Source of the DNA: CAYFUR01 sp964346275
GTDB lineage: Bacteria > Sumerlaeota > Sumerlaeia > SLMS01
Assembly (NCBI GenBank): GCA_964346275.1
Contig: CAYFUR010000008.1
Location: 1 to 57,729, forward strand
Direction: 5' to 3'
DNA length: 57,729 bases
The position numbers and the translations under genes were made by a program. How positions within the stretch are numbered: position 1 is the first letter of the stretch; each line of letters begins with the position of its first letter. Positions 25,495 to 34,233 of this stretch are shown piece by piece. The notes beneath the pieces are model-generated. The model searched no databases. It was not told the DNA's origin and worked only from the letters and a program-made list of their open reading frames with translations.

Positions 25495-27337
25495 GGGCGG
25501 CGACGGACCAGGCCTGGGCGAAGCAGCCTCGCGGCTCGCGTGGCGCATCGCCATCGAAGACTTCGCTCGCCTGGCCCGCACATCCTTCTTTTTCGAAGTG
25601 GCGCTCGAGTTCCTCCAGGAGTTCGGGCGCTTTTTCGTAGAGTTCCGGCACTTGCTGCCGCTCTGTATAGACACCCGCCAGATAGGGGATCAGGAGCCAC
25701 ATCCACACCGTGCCCTGGTGGTAGGCCCGGTCACGCTGGGCGCGGCTGCCGCGATAGACAGGCTGATAGGCATCGTGCTCCGGGTCGAGAGAGCGAAGGC
25801 CCCGCGGAGTGAGAAGGCGTCCGGCGGCGGCTCGCAGAAGGGCGGGGCGGGAAGACCGGGGCAGAATGTTGTGCGACAGGGCGAAGGGAATCAGCGCATT
25901 GGGCCGGTGGGTCCAATCAGCGGTTCCGGGCCCATCGCGGTCGACCACGTCCGCCGCGCGGGACTTTTCATCGATGAAGCGGTTTTGAAATTCCGCGCGG
26001 GCGCGTTCCGAAAGCTCGTTGTAATGGGCGGCCTGCTCCTCATCTCCCCGGGCACGCGCCGCCTTTTCCATCCAGCAAAGGGCGTTATACCAGAGCCCCT
26101 GGATTTCGACCGGTTTGCCGTGGCGCGGCGTCGGCACATGTCCGTCGACTTTGATGTCCATCCAGGTCAACTGCGTTCCGGGAGTGCCTCCGGCAAGGAG
26201 GCCATCGCTGTCCAGGTGGATGTCATTCAGCGTTCCTTGCTCGTGTGACTGAATGATGTTTGCGATTGCCTCACGGAGGGAATCATCGGCTGCCGCCTCT
26301 TCCGGCGTCCAGGCGCGAAAAGCGGCCTCCACGAGCCAGAGCGTTGCATCGATGGTGTTGTGTTCTGGCTCCTCTTTCGATTCCGGAAAGAGGTTCGGAA
26401 TCAACCCGCCGCGAGCATGATCGAGGAAATGCCGGATGATGTCGCGCGACTCTTCGCGATGGCCCGTCGCCATGAAAAGCGCGGGCAGGCTGATCATGGC
26501 GTCGCGCCCCCAATCGGAGAACCAGGGATAGCCGGCGATAATCGAAGGGCGTCCATCTTGACCCCGCACAAGAAACTGATCCGCGGCGTGGGCCAGGATC
26601 GATTCCAGATACTGGTGTTTCGGGCGAAGGTGGGGGGCAGGGAGGGAAAGGCGGCGATGGCGTTCGTTTTCCCTGGCGGCGAGGAAGTCCCGCGGCGGCT
26701 CGCCCCCCGGCAGGGTCATCATCAGACAGGCACACAACCCGGGCTCGAGCCGGATCTCGAATTCCGTTTCCATGCGCTGGCGTTCACTCCAGACCTCTTC
26801 GCATTCTTTTTCCGTTTCCAGGGAAACCTCCATGGCGGATGCGGGGCCGGAGGTATCATGATGAAAAGCGAGGGCGGGCTCTGGCGTATAGACAAGAGGG
26901 GGTCCAGCCTCCTCCGGCCGGAAGAGCCGGAGGCGCAGCCTCGCCGGGGCCTGGGCAACCGGTCCGGTCAACTTGTAGGAGAGACAAAGGGTCGAGCCAT
27001 CACGGGTGAGGAAGACTTCTTTTTCCAGGGCAATCCCGGCGGCTGGATGCCAGGTCCATTGGGGAAAGGGAAAACTCCTGAAAGCGGATTCGAGGTCCGG
27101 GGGCCTCCAGGCTCCGGAATGGCGCGTGGATGAAAGGGCAATGCGGCCGGGATCAGCGCCGGGGAGTTCAAGAATTTCTTCCATTCCGGCGAGCATTCGA
27201 ACCCGGTCGCGCGGGGGACGCCGGGCGGCGAACCAGCCGTGCCAGCGGCGGGAGACTTCGCCCTCGGTGGTGCCGCAGAAGAAACCGCCGAGGCCATCGG
27301 TCTCCAGAAACTCTCGGGGCATCGGGCGGCGAGTCAT
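25436..27337 (-). CDS. Glycogen debranching enzyme (amylo-alpha-1,6-glucosidase, GH133)
   Basis: A 633-residue enzyme of the bacterial/archaeal GDE type. An N-terminal beta-sandwich (residues 1-230; LGGFFCGTTEGEVSRRWHG) precedes an (alpha/alpha)6 catalytic domain. Diagnostic motifs are YPWFSDWGRDAMISLP, HNTIDATLWLVEA, TWMDIKVDGHVPTPRHGK and GTVWMWLL. It would trim alpha-1,6 branches of glycogen. Its ATG overlaps the TGA of the SDR gene upstream (ATGA), so the two are coupled. Two GTCTATAC words are in the gene (complement at 25665 and 26886), both coding Val-Tyr-Thr. Confidence 0.92.
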   Translation of the reverse strand: MTRRPMPREFLETDGLGGFFCGTTEGEVSRRWHGWFAARRPPRDRVRMLAGMEEILELPGADPGRIALSSTRHSGAWRPPDLESAFRSFPFPQWTWHPAAGIALEKEVFLTRDGSTLCLSYKLTGPVAQAPARLRLRLFRPEEAGPPLVYTPEPALAFHHDTSGPASAMEVSLETEKECEEVWSERQRMETEFEIRLEPGLCACLMMTLPGGEPPRDFLAARENERHRRLSLPAPHLRPKHQYLESILAHAADQFLVRGQDGRPSIIAGYPWFSDWGRDAMISLPALFMATGHREESRDIIRHFLDHARGGLIPNLFPESKEEPEHNTIDATLWLVEAAFRAWTPEEAAADDSLREAIANIIQSHEQGTLNDIHLDSDGLLAGGTPGTQLTWMDIKVDGHVPTPRHGKPVEIQGLWYNALCWMEKAARARGDEEQAAHYNELSERARAEFQNRFIDEKSRAADVVDRDGPGTADWTHRPNALIPFALSHNILPRSSRPALLRAAAGRLLTPRGLRSLDPEHDAYQPVYRGSRAQRDRAYHQGTVWMWLLIPYLAGVYTERQQVPELYEKAPELLEELERHFEKEGCAGQASEVFDGDAPREPRGCFAQAWSVAALIQAFRLNWDLPPASDSTS

Positions 27338-28119
27338 TGGTCCTCCATGGCGGTTTTCATCATGCGGCGGGCGATGAAGCCGGCGATCTTGCGCACGACG
27401 AGGCGCGGGAGAAACCGTTCGGCGACGATGGCGGCCTGGCGTTGCGTCACCATCACACAGCGGCGTCGGTCGCTGGCCTCCAGCGCCATGCGAACAACTT
27501 CCTGGGCGGTTTGGCCACGCTCGAAAACTTCCGGCTTCATCTCGGCCGTTTCATGGAAATTGGTGGGTGTCGGGCCCGGACAAACCGTCAGGACGCGCAC
27601 ATCGGTATGGCGGAGTTCTTCGTAAAGCGCCTCGCCGAAATGCAACACGAAGGTTTTGCTGGCCGCATAGACGTTGAAATAGGGGATAGGCTGGAAAGCG
27701 GCGGTCGACGCGACGTTAATAATGCGGGCGTTCCGGCCGAGACGCAACTGGGGCAAGAGCAAGTGCGTCAGCTCGGTCAAGGCAACCATGTTGAGCATCA
27801 TCATCTGGTGGATTTTTTCAAAGTTCATGGAATCGAAGCCACCGGCCATGCCAAAGCCCGCATTGTTGACGAGCCAGGTCGGATGCATGCCCTCGTCGCG
27901 GAGGAATTGGAACACTTTTTTTGCGGCGCCCGGTTCGGCGAGATCGCAAGCAAAGGGCACGGCGCGGATGCGATGCCGCTGCTGGAGTTCCTTCGCCAGC
28001 TTTTCCAGCCTCTCTTCGCTTCGCGCGACCATCAGAATATTCTGACGCCGCACCGCAATTTGCCGGGCGAATTCCTCGCCAATTCCTTTGCTGGCTCCGG
28101 TGACAACCGCAACATACAT
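27334..28119 (-). CDS. Short-chain dehydrogenase/reductase
   Basis: A classical SDR of 261 residues from ATG 28119, with AGGA upstream. The cofactor motif is VVTGASKGIGEEFARQ and the NNAG motif is VNNAGFGMAGG. The catalytic serine is in NVASTAAFQ, and the YxxxK is YAASKTFVLHFGEAL. Arginine after the second strand (VARSEERLEKL) favours NADP(H). It belongs to the DltE/YqjQ-like group of unassigned SDRs with a C-terminal hydrophobic tail. It is translationally coupled to the glycogen debranching enzyme, but no obvious pathway links them. The start region faces a divergent histidine kinase gene. Confidence 0.9.
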   Translation of the reverse strand: MYVAVVTGASKGIGEEFARQIAVRRQNILMVARSEERLEKLAKELQQRHRIRAVPFACDLAEPGAAKKVFQFLRDEGMHPTWLVNNAGFGMAGGFDSMNFEKIHQMMMLNMVALTELTHLLLPQLRLGRNARIINVASTAAFQPIPYFNVYAASKTFVLHFGEALYEELRHTDVRVLTVCPGPTPTNFHETAEMKPEVFERGQTAQEVVRMALEASDRRRCVMVTQRQAAIVAERFLPRLVVRKIAGFIARRMMKTAMEDQ

Positions 28120-28276
28120 GGCAACGAGTCCTTTCGATGGGAAAAAGGGCCGGACCATCCGGGCGCCAGGCCAGCCCACAAAGCATTATCGGGTCTTCCA
28201 CCGGCGGCTCAATCCCCAATCCTTCCTGGCGGGGAAAACCCGGATTCCGAGGGAAATAGGATTGCCTGCCCCGAGA

Positions 28277-29416
28277 ATGACCCTATTCTCTAATGAGGAT
28301 CAAAGGATCGAGTCATCGCGTTTCATGACGACTGCATCAGCGGAATGGACAATCCAGGCTGGCAAGCGGCGAATTCTCGTGATCGACGAGGAGCACCGCC
28401 TGGCCAATAGCCTCGCGGCGCTTTTGCGTGGCCAGGGATACGATGTGGCCGCCGCCACCGATGGCCGAGAGGGACTGGCCCTGGTGCGGAAAAACAATTG
28501 GGACCTGATCATCACCGATCTTCGCCTCGATGGAATCGATGGTTTCGACATCCTGCGCGAGGCGGAATCCAAGCGCAACCAACCCTCGGTCATTTTTATG
28601 ACCGGGCGGATCAGCACCGAATCCGCGATCGAGGCCCTTCATCAGGGAGTCGACGATTTCATCCCCAAACCCTTCGATTTCGAGGTTCTGCGCCACTCCA
28701 TCGACAAGGTTTTTGCCCGCAAGGATATCGAACGCATGCGCGAGGATATGCTGCACATGCTGACCCACGATATCAAAGTGCCGCTGGCCAGCGTGCTGGG
28801 CTTTGCGCAGATGCTGGTCACGCGCGAGGGCAAGGTGCATGAGAAAGCTCCGAAGTTCGCCGAACTGATTATCTCCAACAGCCAGAAAGCCCTGGGGATG
28901 CTGGAGAATTACCTGATGAATGCGCGGGTCGAGGAAGGAAGGCTGGACATTATGCCCTCTCCAGTCCAGCCGCGCGCCATCATCGAAAACGAATTGCGCC
29001 TCTATTCACTGGAGATCGGAAAAAAGGAACTGGAAGTTGAGTTGGATCTGAATGAAGTCCCCGACTCTTTCCAGGCCGACGAGCCCTTGCTGGTGCGCGC
29101 GGCCAGCAACCTTCTGAGCAATGCGTTCAAATACACGCCAAAGGGCGGAACTGTCTATACAGGCGTCTTTCATACCGGCAGCACCGTCGAAATCATCGTG
29201 GCCAATACCGGGCCCGAACCGAGCGAAGAAGATTGCTTGCTGATGTTTGAACGGTATCGCCGCACATCCTCATCCAGGGGCATCGAAGGCTCCGGGCTCG
29301 GCCTCCACGTGGTCAAGTGCGTGGCCGAGGCCCACCGCGGCACCGTCGACTGCCGTTACGAAAATGGCTGGACGCGTTTCACCCTTGCCTTCCCCATGCC
29401 CGTGGAAACTTCTTAA
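28277..29416 (+). CDS. Response-regulator receiver fused to a histidine kinase
   Basis: A soluble protein of 379 residues (363 if ATG 28325 is used; neither has a clear SD). A receiver domain comes first: the phospho-acceptor Asp is in DLIITDLRLDG and the conserved Lys in DDFIPKPFDFE. The transmitter follows: an H-box in HMLTHDIKVPLASVLG, an N-box in SNLLSNAFKYTPKGG and a G-box in GIEGSGLGLHVVK. There is no membrane segment or sensor domain. Receiver-before-kinase proteins usually relay phosphate from another kinase and modulate their own activity. It carries one GTCTATAC word (29153). It is read toward the OB-fold secreted protein, but no functional link is shown. Confidence 0.88.
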   Translation: MTLFSNEDQRIESSRFMTTASAEWTIQAGKRRILVIDEEHRLANSLAALLRGQGYDVAAATDGREGLALVRKNNWDLIITDLRLDGIDGFDILREAESKRNQPSVIFMTGRISTESAIEALHQGVDDFIPKPFDFEVLRHSIDKVFARKDIERMREDMLHMLTHDIKVPLASVLGFAQMLVTREGKVHEKAPKFAELIISNSQKALGMLENYLMNARVEEGRLDIMPSPVQPRAIIENELRLYSLEIGKKELEVELDLNEVPDSFQADEPLLVRAASNLLSNAFKYTPKGGTVYTGVFHTGSTVEIIVANTGPEPSEEDCLLMFERYRRTSSSRGIEGSGLGLHVVKCVAEAHRGTVDCRYENGWTRFTLAFPMPVETS

Positions 29417-29543
29417 CGCCCTTTGGAAAAGGTCCGTCGCAGAAATTCCACCTGCTAGTCACTTGATTTGGAGCAAGGCCGGAAACACCCTCATGGTCCC
29501 GGAGAGGAAACGCTCCCGGTACTTCTTAATGAGGCAGTTTGTC

Positions 29544-30764
29544 ATGCGCCGTCCTGCACTCCAACTTCTGGCCGCGATTCTGATCGCCCTGTTTGCGATG
29601 TCTTCCCACCTGGCCGCCAAAACCCAGCCAGAAGCAGAAGGCCATCGCCAAAGCCCCTTTTCCGCCGCGATCAAGGCAACGGATGTGACTTCTCGCCTGG
29701 TCGGCCAGACCATCTCCCTGCAGGGGTCCGTGCAGGAAGTCATTCCTTCCTCCAGTGCAACGGCACCCGTCCGCCTTGTCCTGCTGAAACGGGGCGAAGC
29801 ATCGCTGGAAATCGTGTTCTGGCCGGAACTTTCGCACGAGTTGATTCGTGTAGGCCGTTACCCATCCGTGGGAACCCTAGTCTCCGCCAGAGGAAAGCTG
29901 GAGCGCTTTGAGGGCAACCTTCAGATCAAGGTGGACTCTCCGAGCGAGATCTTCGTCGAACCATCCGAGGGCTCTTCGCAAATGGTCGCGTCGGCACGAG
30001 CAGCGCGGACGACCGAACCGATCAGCCGGAGCCAGCCCGTTTACCTCACAATATCCAACCTCGAGCAGATCAGGCGGAAAAAAGGGGAATTGGCTTCGAT
30101 TCGCGGGGTCGTGCATGAGTATCGGGCTTCCTGGAGCGAACGCGCGCCCAATATCCTTTATCTCCGTAATGACTCCGGCCAGACTTTGGAAGTGGTCTAT
30201 TGGACGGACGCGGACAGCCCGAAAATCCCGGACTTCAGCGAGCCCGGGACCATGGTCCATGCCACGGGCCTGGTGCAGGATTATCAGGGCCGCCTTCAGC
30301 TGCGCGTGGATGATTTGAAGAATCTTTCCAACACCGGCCTCCCCTCGGACCGGCTTGCGGGAAACTATGAAGAAGCCCACGGCGAGAAGGGGGATGGCAC
30401 AGCGACTGGCAATCGAAACGTCATCACGTGGAAGCCCTACAGCCCCCTCGTCGCGCAAAGGAAACTCTCGGAAGGTGAGGATATTCTGATCTACGTGCGC
30501 TCAGCCAATGTCCCGCTGTGCGCGGAAATCGAAATGGGCTATCTGTTGCATCCGGAAGCGGCGGACCTGCTGGGAGCGAGGACGATTTACTTCATCAACG
30601 CCCATGAACAGGCGGGGCAGGGCTTTGCGAGGCGCCTGGACATCTTCCGCATTCCAACGCTTCGGCTGATCCGATCAGAATTCCCTGACAGGTCATTTAC
30701 CTTCACACAATCGACCAAGCCGGCAGACGTAGCGGAGTTTTTCCGCAATCTGCCGCGCCCCTGA
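29544..30764 (+). CDS. Secreted protein with two OB-folds and a thioredoxin-like end
   Basis: A 406-residue exported protein. ATG 29544, nine bases after GAGG, gives a clean signal peptide (MRRPALQLLAAILIALFAM). Two OB-fold-like modules follow. The first runs over about residues 50-150 (GQTISLQGSVQEV, LEIVFWPEL, GTLVSARGKLERFEGNLQIKV), the second over about 180-280 (GELASIRGVVHEYRA, LEVVYWTDA, VHATGLVQDYQGRLQLRVDD). They look like tandem duplicates. The last 120 residues resemble a thioredoxin fold (ILIYVRSANVPLCAEIEMGYL, then a cis-Pro-like FRIPTLRLI), with one cysteine instead of CXXC. No full-length family is recognised. A strong terminator follows. Confidence 0.65.
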   Translation: MRRPALQLLAAILIALFAMSSHLAAKTQPEAEGHRQSPFSAAIKATDVTSRLVGQTISLQGSVQEVIPSSSATAPVRLVLLKRGEASLEIVFWPELSHELIRVGRYPSVGTLVSARGKLERFEGNLQIKVDSPSEIFVEPSEGSSQMVASARAARTTEPISRSQPVYLTISNLEQIRRKKGELASIRGVVHEYRASWSERAPNILYLRNDSGQTLEVVYWTDADSPKIPDFSEPGTMVHATGLVQDYQGRLQLRVDDLKNLSNTGLPSDRLAGNYEEAHGEKGDGTATGNRNVITWKPYSPLVAQRKLSEGEDILIYVRSANVPLCAEIEMGYLLHPEAADLLGARTIYFINAHEQAGQGFARRLDIFRIPTLRLIRSEFPDRSFTFTQSTKPADVAEFFRNLPRP

Positions 30765-30789
30765 TTTTCCGCGAAAATTCCCTATCGGT

Positions 30790-30817
30790 GCCCCCGGGGA
30801 AAACTCGGGGGCTTTTT
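30790..30817 (+). terminator. Rho-independent terminator
   Basis: GCCCCCG (30790-30796) and CGGGGGC (30806-30812) flank a nine-base loop and are followed by TTTTT. It lies 26 bases after the OB-fold gene. Confidence 0.85.
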
Positions 30818-30967
30818 CGTTGGCAACCCATGCGTGTAAATTCCCTTTCATTTCCGTGGTTCAAAACAAGGCTCTTAATTTGCTCTGACGAGTGGCCAGA
30901 GACACAAACACCATCCAGTTCTCTTGAAAAAGCGTCAACAGCCCAGCAGAGGCTTCAAGGAAGGGAC

Positions 30968-32188
30968 TTGAAACGGACCCCCTCACATTTCTCTCTTTTA
31001 TTGGCAGCACTGATCAGTGCCTCAGGGGGTGCTTGGGCTGCCGCGGCATCCGAGATTTCCGTATTTCCAGGCCAGCACACGCCCTCCGATTCAACCGCCC
31101 CCTCGATCCGCGAGGCTCTCGACCGCGTCGATGAGGGAGGCACGATCTGGCTCGCTCCCGGCATCTACCGGGAATCGGTGAGCGTAAACAAATCTGTTCG
31201 CCTGGCCGCCAACCGAAATGATGGGACCGCATGGATCGTTTCCGGCGCTTCCACCGATCATGCGTTCAAAATTTCTGCCGCGCCCATTGAAGTGGAACTG
31301 AGCGGCATCGGCCTGCGCGGCTTCTCGACGGCCATTGATGCGTCCGAAGCGATGGGCGCCCGAATTCTTCTCGAGGATTTGATTCTGAAAGAAATCAAGA
31401 CGGGGATTCGCCTGGGGCAGGATACCGCCCTGACGGTGACCGCCTGTGATTTCCGATCCACCGTCGCGGAGGCAATCAGAGCGGAAGGCCAGTTCCGAAT
31501 GCTGCAAGCCTACGGCAACCTGTTTCATGGGGGAGATGTCTATACGTCACAGGACGGCCACGTCCATACATCTCCGGGACCGGCATTCTCATCAAACTGG
31601 TATGCGGGGGAATTCTCCGCGGACCCTGGCGGCAGCGGAATCATCGAGTCGATCAATCGCGAGGTCTCTCCACACGGGGCAAACCAGCGGGTGATCGACA
31701 CCCAGGTCATCGCCCAGTTCGACCGGGACGCCGATGGCTTGCCGGATGCGGTGGAGATTACGCTGGGGGTCAGTGATTTCCGGCGGTTTGACACCGACAA
31801 TGATGGCTTGCCAGATGGTCTTGAGTACTATGCGCGCCATCCGGAAAGCACGGAGCGTTCAGCGACGACGGAATTGACTCTGGACCAGGATTCGGACGGG
31901 GACGGCTACGTCGATTGGTATGAGCGCACCCTCGGCCACGACTCGCTCGACCCAACCGATCATCCCGCCCTTGGCGATGTGCACCCCAATGGCGCGGTTG
32001 ACCTCGGCGATGCCGTCGTGTCGCTCCAGTTCCTGAACGACAAATTGGGCGAGGAACGGCCGACTGTTCTGCCCCAGAATATCGATGTCACGGGGCGGGC
32101 CCCTTTCTCCCTCGCGAACCCCCTCCAGATTCTTCGTTTCCAGGCCGGGGTTCGGAAGGCTTTTCCCGCGATCCCCGGAATCGAATAA
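30968..32188 (+). CDS. Secreted beta-helix protein with TSP3 repeats and dockerin-like end
   Basis: TTG 30968, with AAGGAA upstream, opens a normal signal peptide (KRTPSHFSLLLAALISASGG); the open frame before it is not typical. Residues 30-250 read as a right-handed parallel beta-helix (APSIREALDRVDEGGTIWLA, then IYRESVSVNKSVRLAANR), as in pectate-lyase-like surface proteins. Three calcium-binding TSP3-like repeats follow: DRDADGLPDAVE, DTDNDGLPDGLEYY and DQDSDGDGYVDWYE. The end resembles a dockerin pair (GDVHPNGAVDLGDAVVSLQF, then a second half). It is probably a cell-surface or secreted carbohydrate-related protein. It carries one GTCTATAC word (31538). There is no catalytic assignment. Confidence 0.72.
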   Translation: MKRTPSHFSLLLAALISASGGAWAAAASEISVFPGQHTPSDSTAPSIREALDRVDEGGTIWLAPGIYRESVSVNKSVRLAANRNDGTAWIVSGASTDHAFKISAAPIEVELSGIGLRGFSTAIDASEAMGARILLEDLILKEIKTGIRLGQDTALTVTACDFRSTVAEAIRAEGQFRMLQAYGNLFHGGDVYTSQDGHVHTSPGPAFSSNWYAGEFSADPGGSGIIESINREVSPHGANQRVIDTQVIAQFDRDADGLPDAVEITLGVSDFRRFDTDNDGLPDGLEYYARHPESTERSATTELTLDQDSDGDGYVDWYERTLGHDSLDPTDHPALGDVHPNGAVDLGDAVVSLQFLNDKLGEERPTVLPQNIDVTGRAPFSLANPLQILRFQAGVRKAFPAIPGIE

Positions 32189-32262
32189 CTCCCCACCACT
32201 CTGTCATCCGAGCGGCCTTTTTCAAACGCCCCAAGGGAGGGTGGGCAGCTTGCTTGTTCCGC

Positions 32263-32300
32263 AAAAAATCGCCCCGGAAGCATCTGGCTTCCGGGGCGAT
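32263..32300 (-). terminator. Rho-independent terminator of the gene at 32338
   Basis: On the minus strand a 14-pair stem (ATCGCCCCGGAAGC with its complement, five-base loop, 32268-32300) runs into six T. It lies 38 bases after the secreted protein's stop. Confidence 0.88.
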
Positions 32301-32337
32301 GGTTTGTGCGCTGAGGTGGCGGCTGCTGCTGTGCTTA

Positions 32338-33255
32338 TTAGCAGCTTGGGCCTTGCTGCCAGTTGTCCAGCAGCGCGAGGAAGTCGTCGACATCCATGAC
32401 GGGGTCGCCGCCGCCCGGCCATTCCATCTGCCAGTTGTCGAGGAGGATCAGGAAGTCCTGAATATCGGTGCAGCCGCTGTTGTTGAAGTCGCCCACAGCG
32501 CGGCCATCAGTCATTCCGGGCTTGGCGGGATCGAGGGGATCCGCGCCGGACATGGTCATTTCGTCGTCATCGGAAATGCCATCGCCATCGTAATCGCCGT
32601 CGGAAGAGAAGAATCCGACCCGATCGATGTTGGAGCCGGTGTCGGTGGTGGACTGGAAGCCATTCAGATCGGTCACGGAAGCGTCGCGGAAAACATTGGC
32701 GGTGGAGTGCGGCTCGTCATCCACCATGATGTCATAGTCGCCATCGGTATAATTGAGGCTGACGATGACTTTGTGCCAGTCGGTGTTGGAGTAGAGGATC
32801 GCCGGGGAGGGCTCGACGAAGGCGTCGGCGGTGCCATCATAGGCGGCGATGACAAAGTTACTCGCGTCCTCCTGGCGAAAACCAAGGATGGCGGCCACGG
32901 GCGATCCTGCATCGGGCGCCTGGAGCTGGGCACTTCCCTCGCCGTAGTACCAGGCGCGGAAAAGAATGCGGCTGGAGTTATCGCTGACGGTGCGGCTGAT
33001 GGAACTGCTGACGCCTTGTTCAACATATTGGCTGCCCGATGGCGCCGTCAGGGGTGAATCGGCGACAGAGGCGGAGCCGGTGTCGACGGTCCAGGAATCC
33101 TGGCCATCAAGATCCCCGGTGGAATAGGAAACCCCGCTGGGGTCACCGGATGATTCAAAATCGGTATCGTAAACAACGCTTTGCCCCGGTGCGTTCATGG
33201 CGAAGCTGCCCGCCAGGAGGCCGAGAATCGTAGTGGCAAGGATCCGATAGCGCAT
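32338..33255 (-). CDS. Secreted lectin-like protein with EF-type repeat and DNW dockerin-like end
   Basis: ATG 33255, with GGAGAG a few bases upstream, gives a 305-residue protein; the signal peptide is MRYRILATTILGLLAGSFAM. Residues 30-210 look like a concanavalin/laminin-G-type jelly roll (YDTDFESSGDPSGVSYS, SRILFRAWYYGEG, HKVIVSLNYTDGDYDIMVDD). Then a calcium-binding repeat (DGDYDGDGISDDDEMTMSG) and two dockerin-like halves, each ending with an LLDNW motif (IQDFLILLDNWQ, VDDFLALLDNWQ). Such FLxLLxxW ends are frequent in Planctomycetota and related uncultured phyla. It faces the other dockerin-like gene tail to tail. The ligand is unknown. Confidence 0.75.
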   Translation of the reverse strand: MRYRILATTILGLLAGSFAMNAPGQSVVYDTDFESSGDPSGVSYSTGDLDGQDSWTVDTGSASVADSPLTAPSGSQYVEQGVSSSISRTVSDNSSRILFRAWYYGEGSAQLQAPDAGSPVAAILGFRQEDASNFVIAAYDGTADAFVEPSPAILYSNTDWHKVIVSLNYTDGDYDIMVDDEPHSTANVFRDASVTDLNGFQSTTDTGSNIDRVGFFSSDGDYDGDGISDDDEMTMSGADPLDPAKPGMTDGRAVGDFNNSGCTDIQDFLILLDNWQMEWPGGGDPVMDVDDFLALLDNWQQGPSC

Positions 33256-33743
33256 TGTTCTCTCCATAGTTAAGTAGCAACAGCTCAGAGTCATGTCGGG
33301 AACGGCATGCGGCCTCAAGGCTTTTCCCCGTTCAGGTCAGAGAATTCGCCGGAAGAGTTTTAGCCCTTTGCACGCCCCGAATGTTCCGTTCAGTTAGTCG
33401 GTCAAATGAAATATGGCAAGGCGCGTCTCCTGACTCAATGTTTTTTTTCCCATGCAGCTAAAAAAAGCGATAAAAAGAGGAGGTTTTTTTCTCTCCGCGC
33501 GATGATGGCCCTTGACGTCGGCAAATGCCACTGGTTCACTCCCTTTGCCATTTCGACATCTGGTAGAAAGCCTGACTGATTTACGACTGCTTCCCAACTT
33601 CCCTCGAAAAACCATCCATTTGGTAGTGGAGTGCGCATCGAAGCGGCGCTCCCGCGAAGGGCGGGCAGGCAGCAGGAATAAGCTGGATCAAGCCGATACC
33701 CATGGCGAAGGCATCATTCAACAAACGCAGAAAAGGACACATC
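33256..33743 (+). promoter_or_regulatory. Divergent leader region, probably with a long cold-shock 5' UTR
   Basis: About 490 bases between the divergent secreted-protein and cold-shock genes, with no credible gene. AT-rich T and A runs at 33439-33495 suggest promoter DNA. A TTGACG at about 33513 could be a -35 box, but the matching -10 is poor. Cold-shock genes usually have long structured leaders, which fits the remaining 200 or so bases before 33744. I see no recognisable riboswitch. Confidence 0.4.
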
Positions 33744-33962
33744 ATGGCAGTACAGACGGGCACCGTAAAGTGGTTCAACGACAGCAAAGGCTTCGGCTTC
33801 ATCGAAGCGGACGACGGCCAGGGAGACCTGTTCGTCCACCATTCCGCCATCACGATGGATGGATTCCGGACCTTGGCCGAGGGCCAGCGTGTGCAATTCG
33901 AGGTCGGACGCGGGCCGAAGGGCCTGAAAGCCGATAACGTCAGTCTTCTCAAAGAAGAGTAA
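33744..33962 (+). CDS. Cold-shock protein (CspA family)
   Basis: A 72-residue single cold-shock domain, an RNA chaperone that binds single-stranded RNA and DNA. It opens TGTVKWFNDSKGFGFIEAD, with RNP1 as KGFGFIEA and RNP2 as DLFVHHSAI, and keeps the aromatic residues that stack on bases. AAAGGA lies six bases before the ATG; the open frame upstream of it is not coding. The length is normal. A strong terminator follows, so it is a single-gene transcript. Confidence 0.97.
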   Translation: MAVQTGTVKWFNDSKGFGFIEADDGQGDLFVHHSAITMDGFRTLAEGQRVQFEVGRGPKGLKADNVSLLKEE

Positions 33963-33998
33963 CCATCACCCCCGCGGGGGAAGATCAATAGCCGACCG

Positions 33999-34033
33999 AT
34001 CGGCCTCTCCAATCCGGAGAGGCCGATTTTTTT
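33999..34033 (+). terminator. Rho-independent terminator of the cold-shock gene
   Basis: ATCGGCCTCTCC and GGAGAGGCCGAT form a perfect 12-pair stem with a five-base loop, followed by six T, 37 bases after the stop. Confidence 0.93.
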
Positions 34034-34233
34034 GCCCCTCGCTCATGGCCACAAGGCCGATTCCTCAGGGTTCAAATCCGTCACTCTCAGTAAAAACCCG
34101 ACCTCGTCGCTCAGAATTGTGATGACGTGGCCGGGCTCCTGCCCCTATACATACTCGCAAGGCGCTCACCGTCCCCCCTGCGGGCTTCCTCCGTCCCATC
34201 AATCAAGAGCGCTTCCGAATTGAGCCACGCTCC

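Noticed and set aside
30968..33255. Cellulosome-type system
   Set aside because: Dockerin-like ends are present, but no scaffoldin, cohesin or recognisable cellulase is in the window.
34069..34079. GGTTCAAATCC resembling a tRNA T-loop
   Set aside because: The flanking stem does not pair, and no D-arm, anticodon arm or acceptor stem is found around it.
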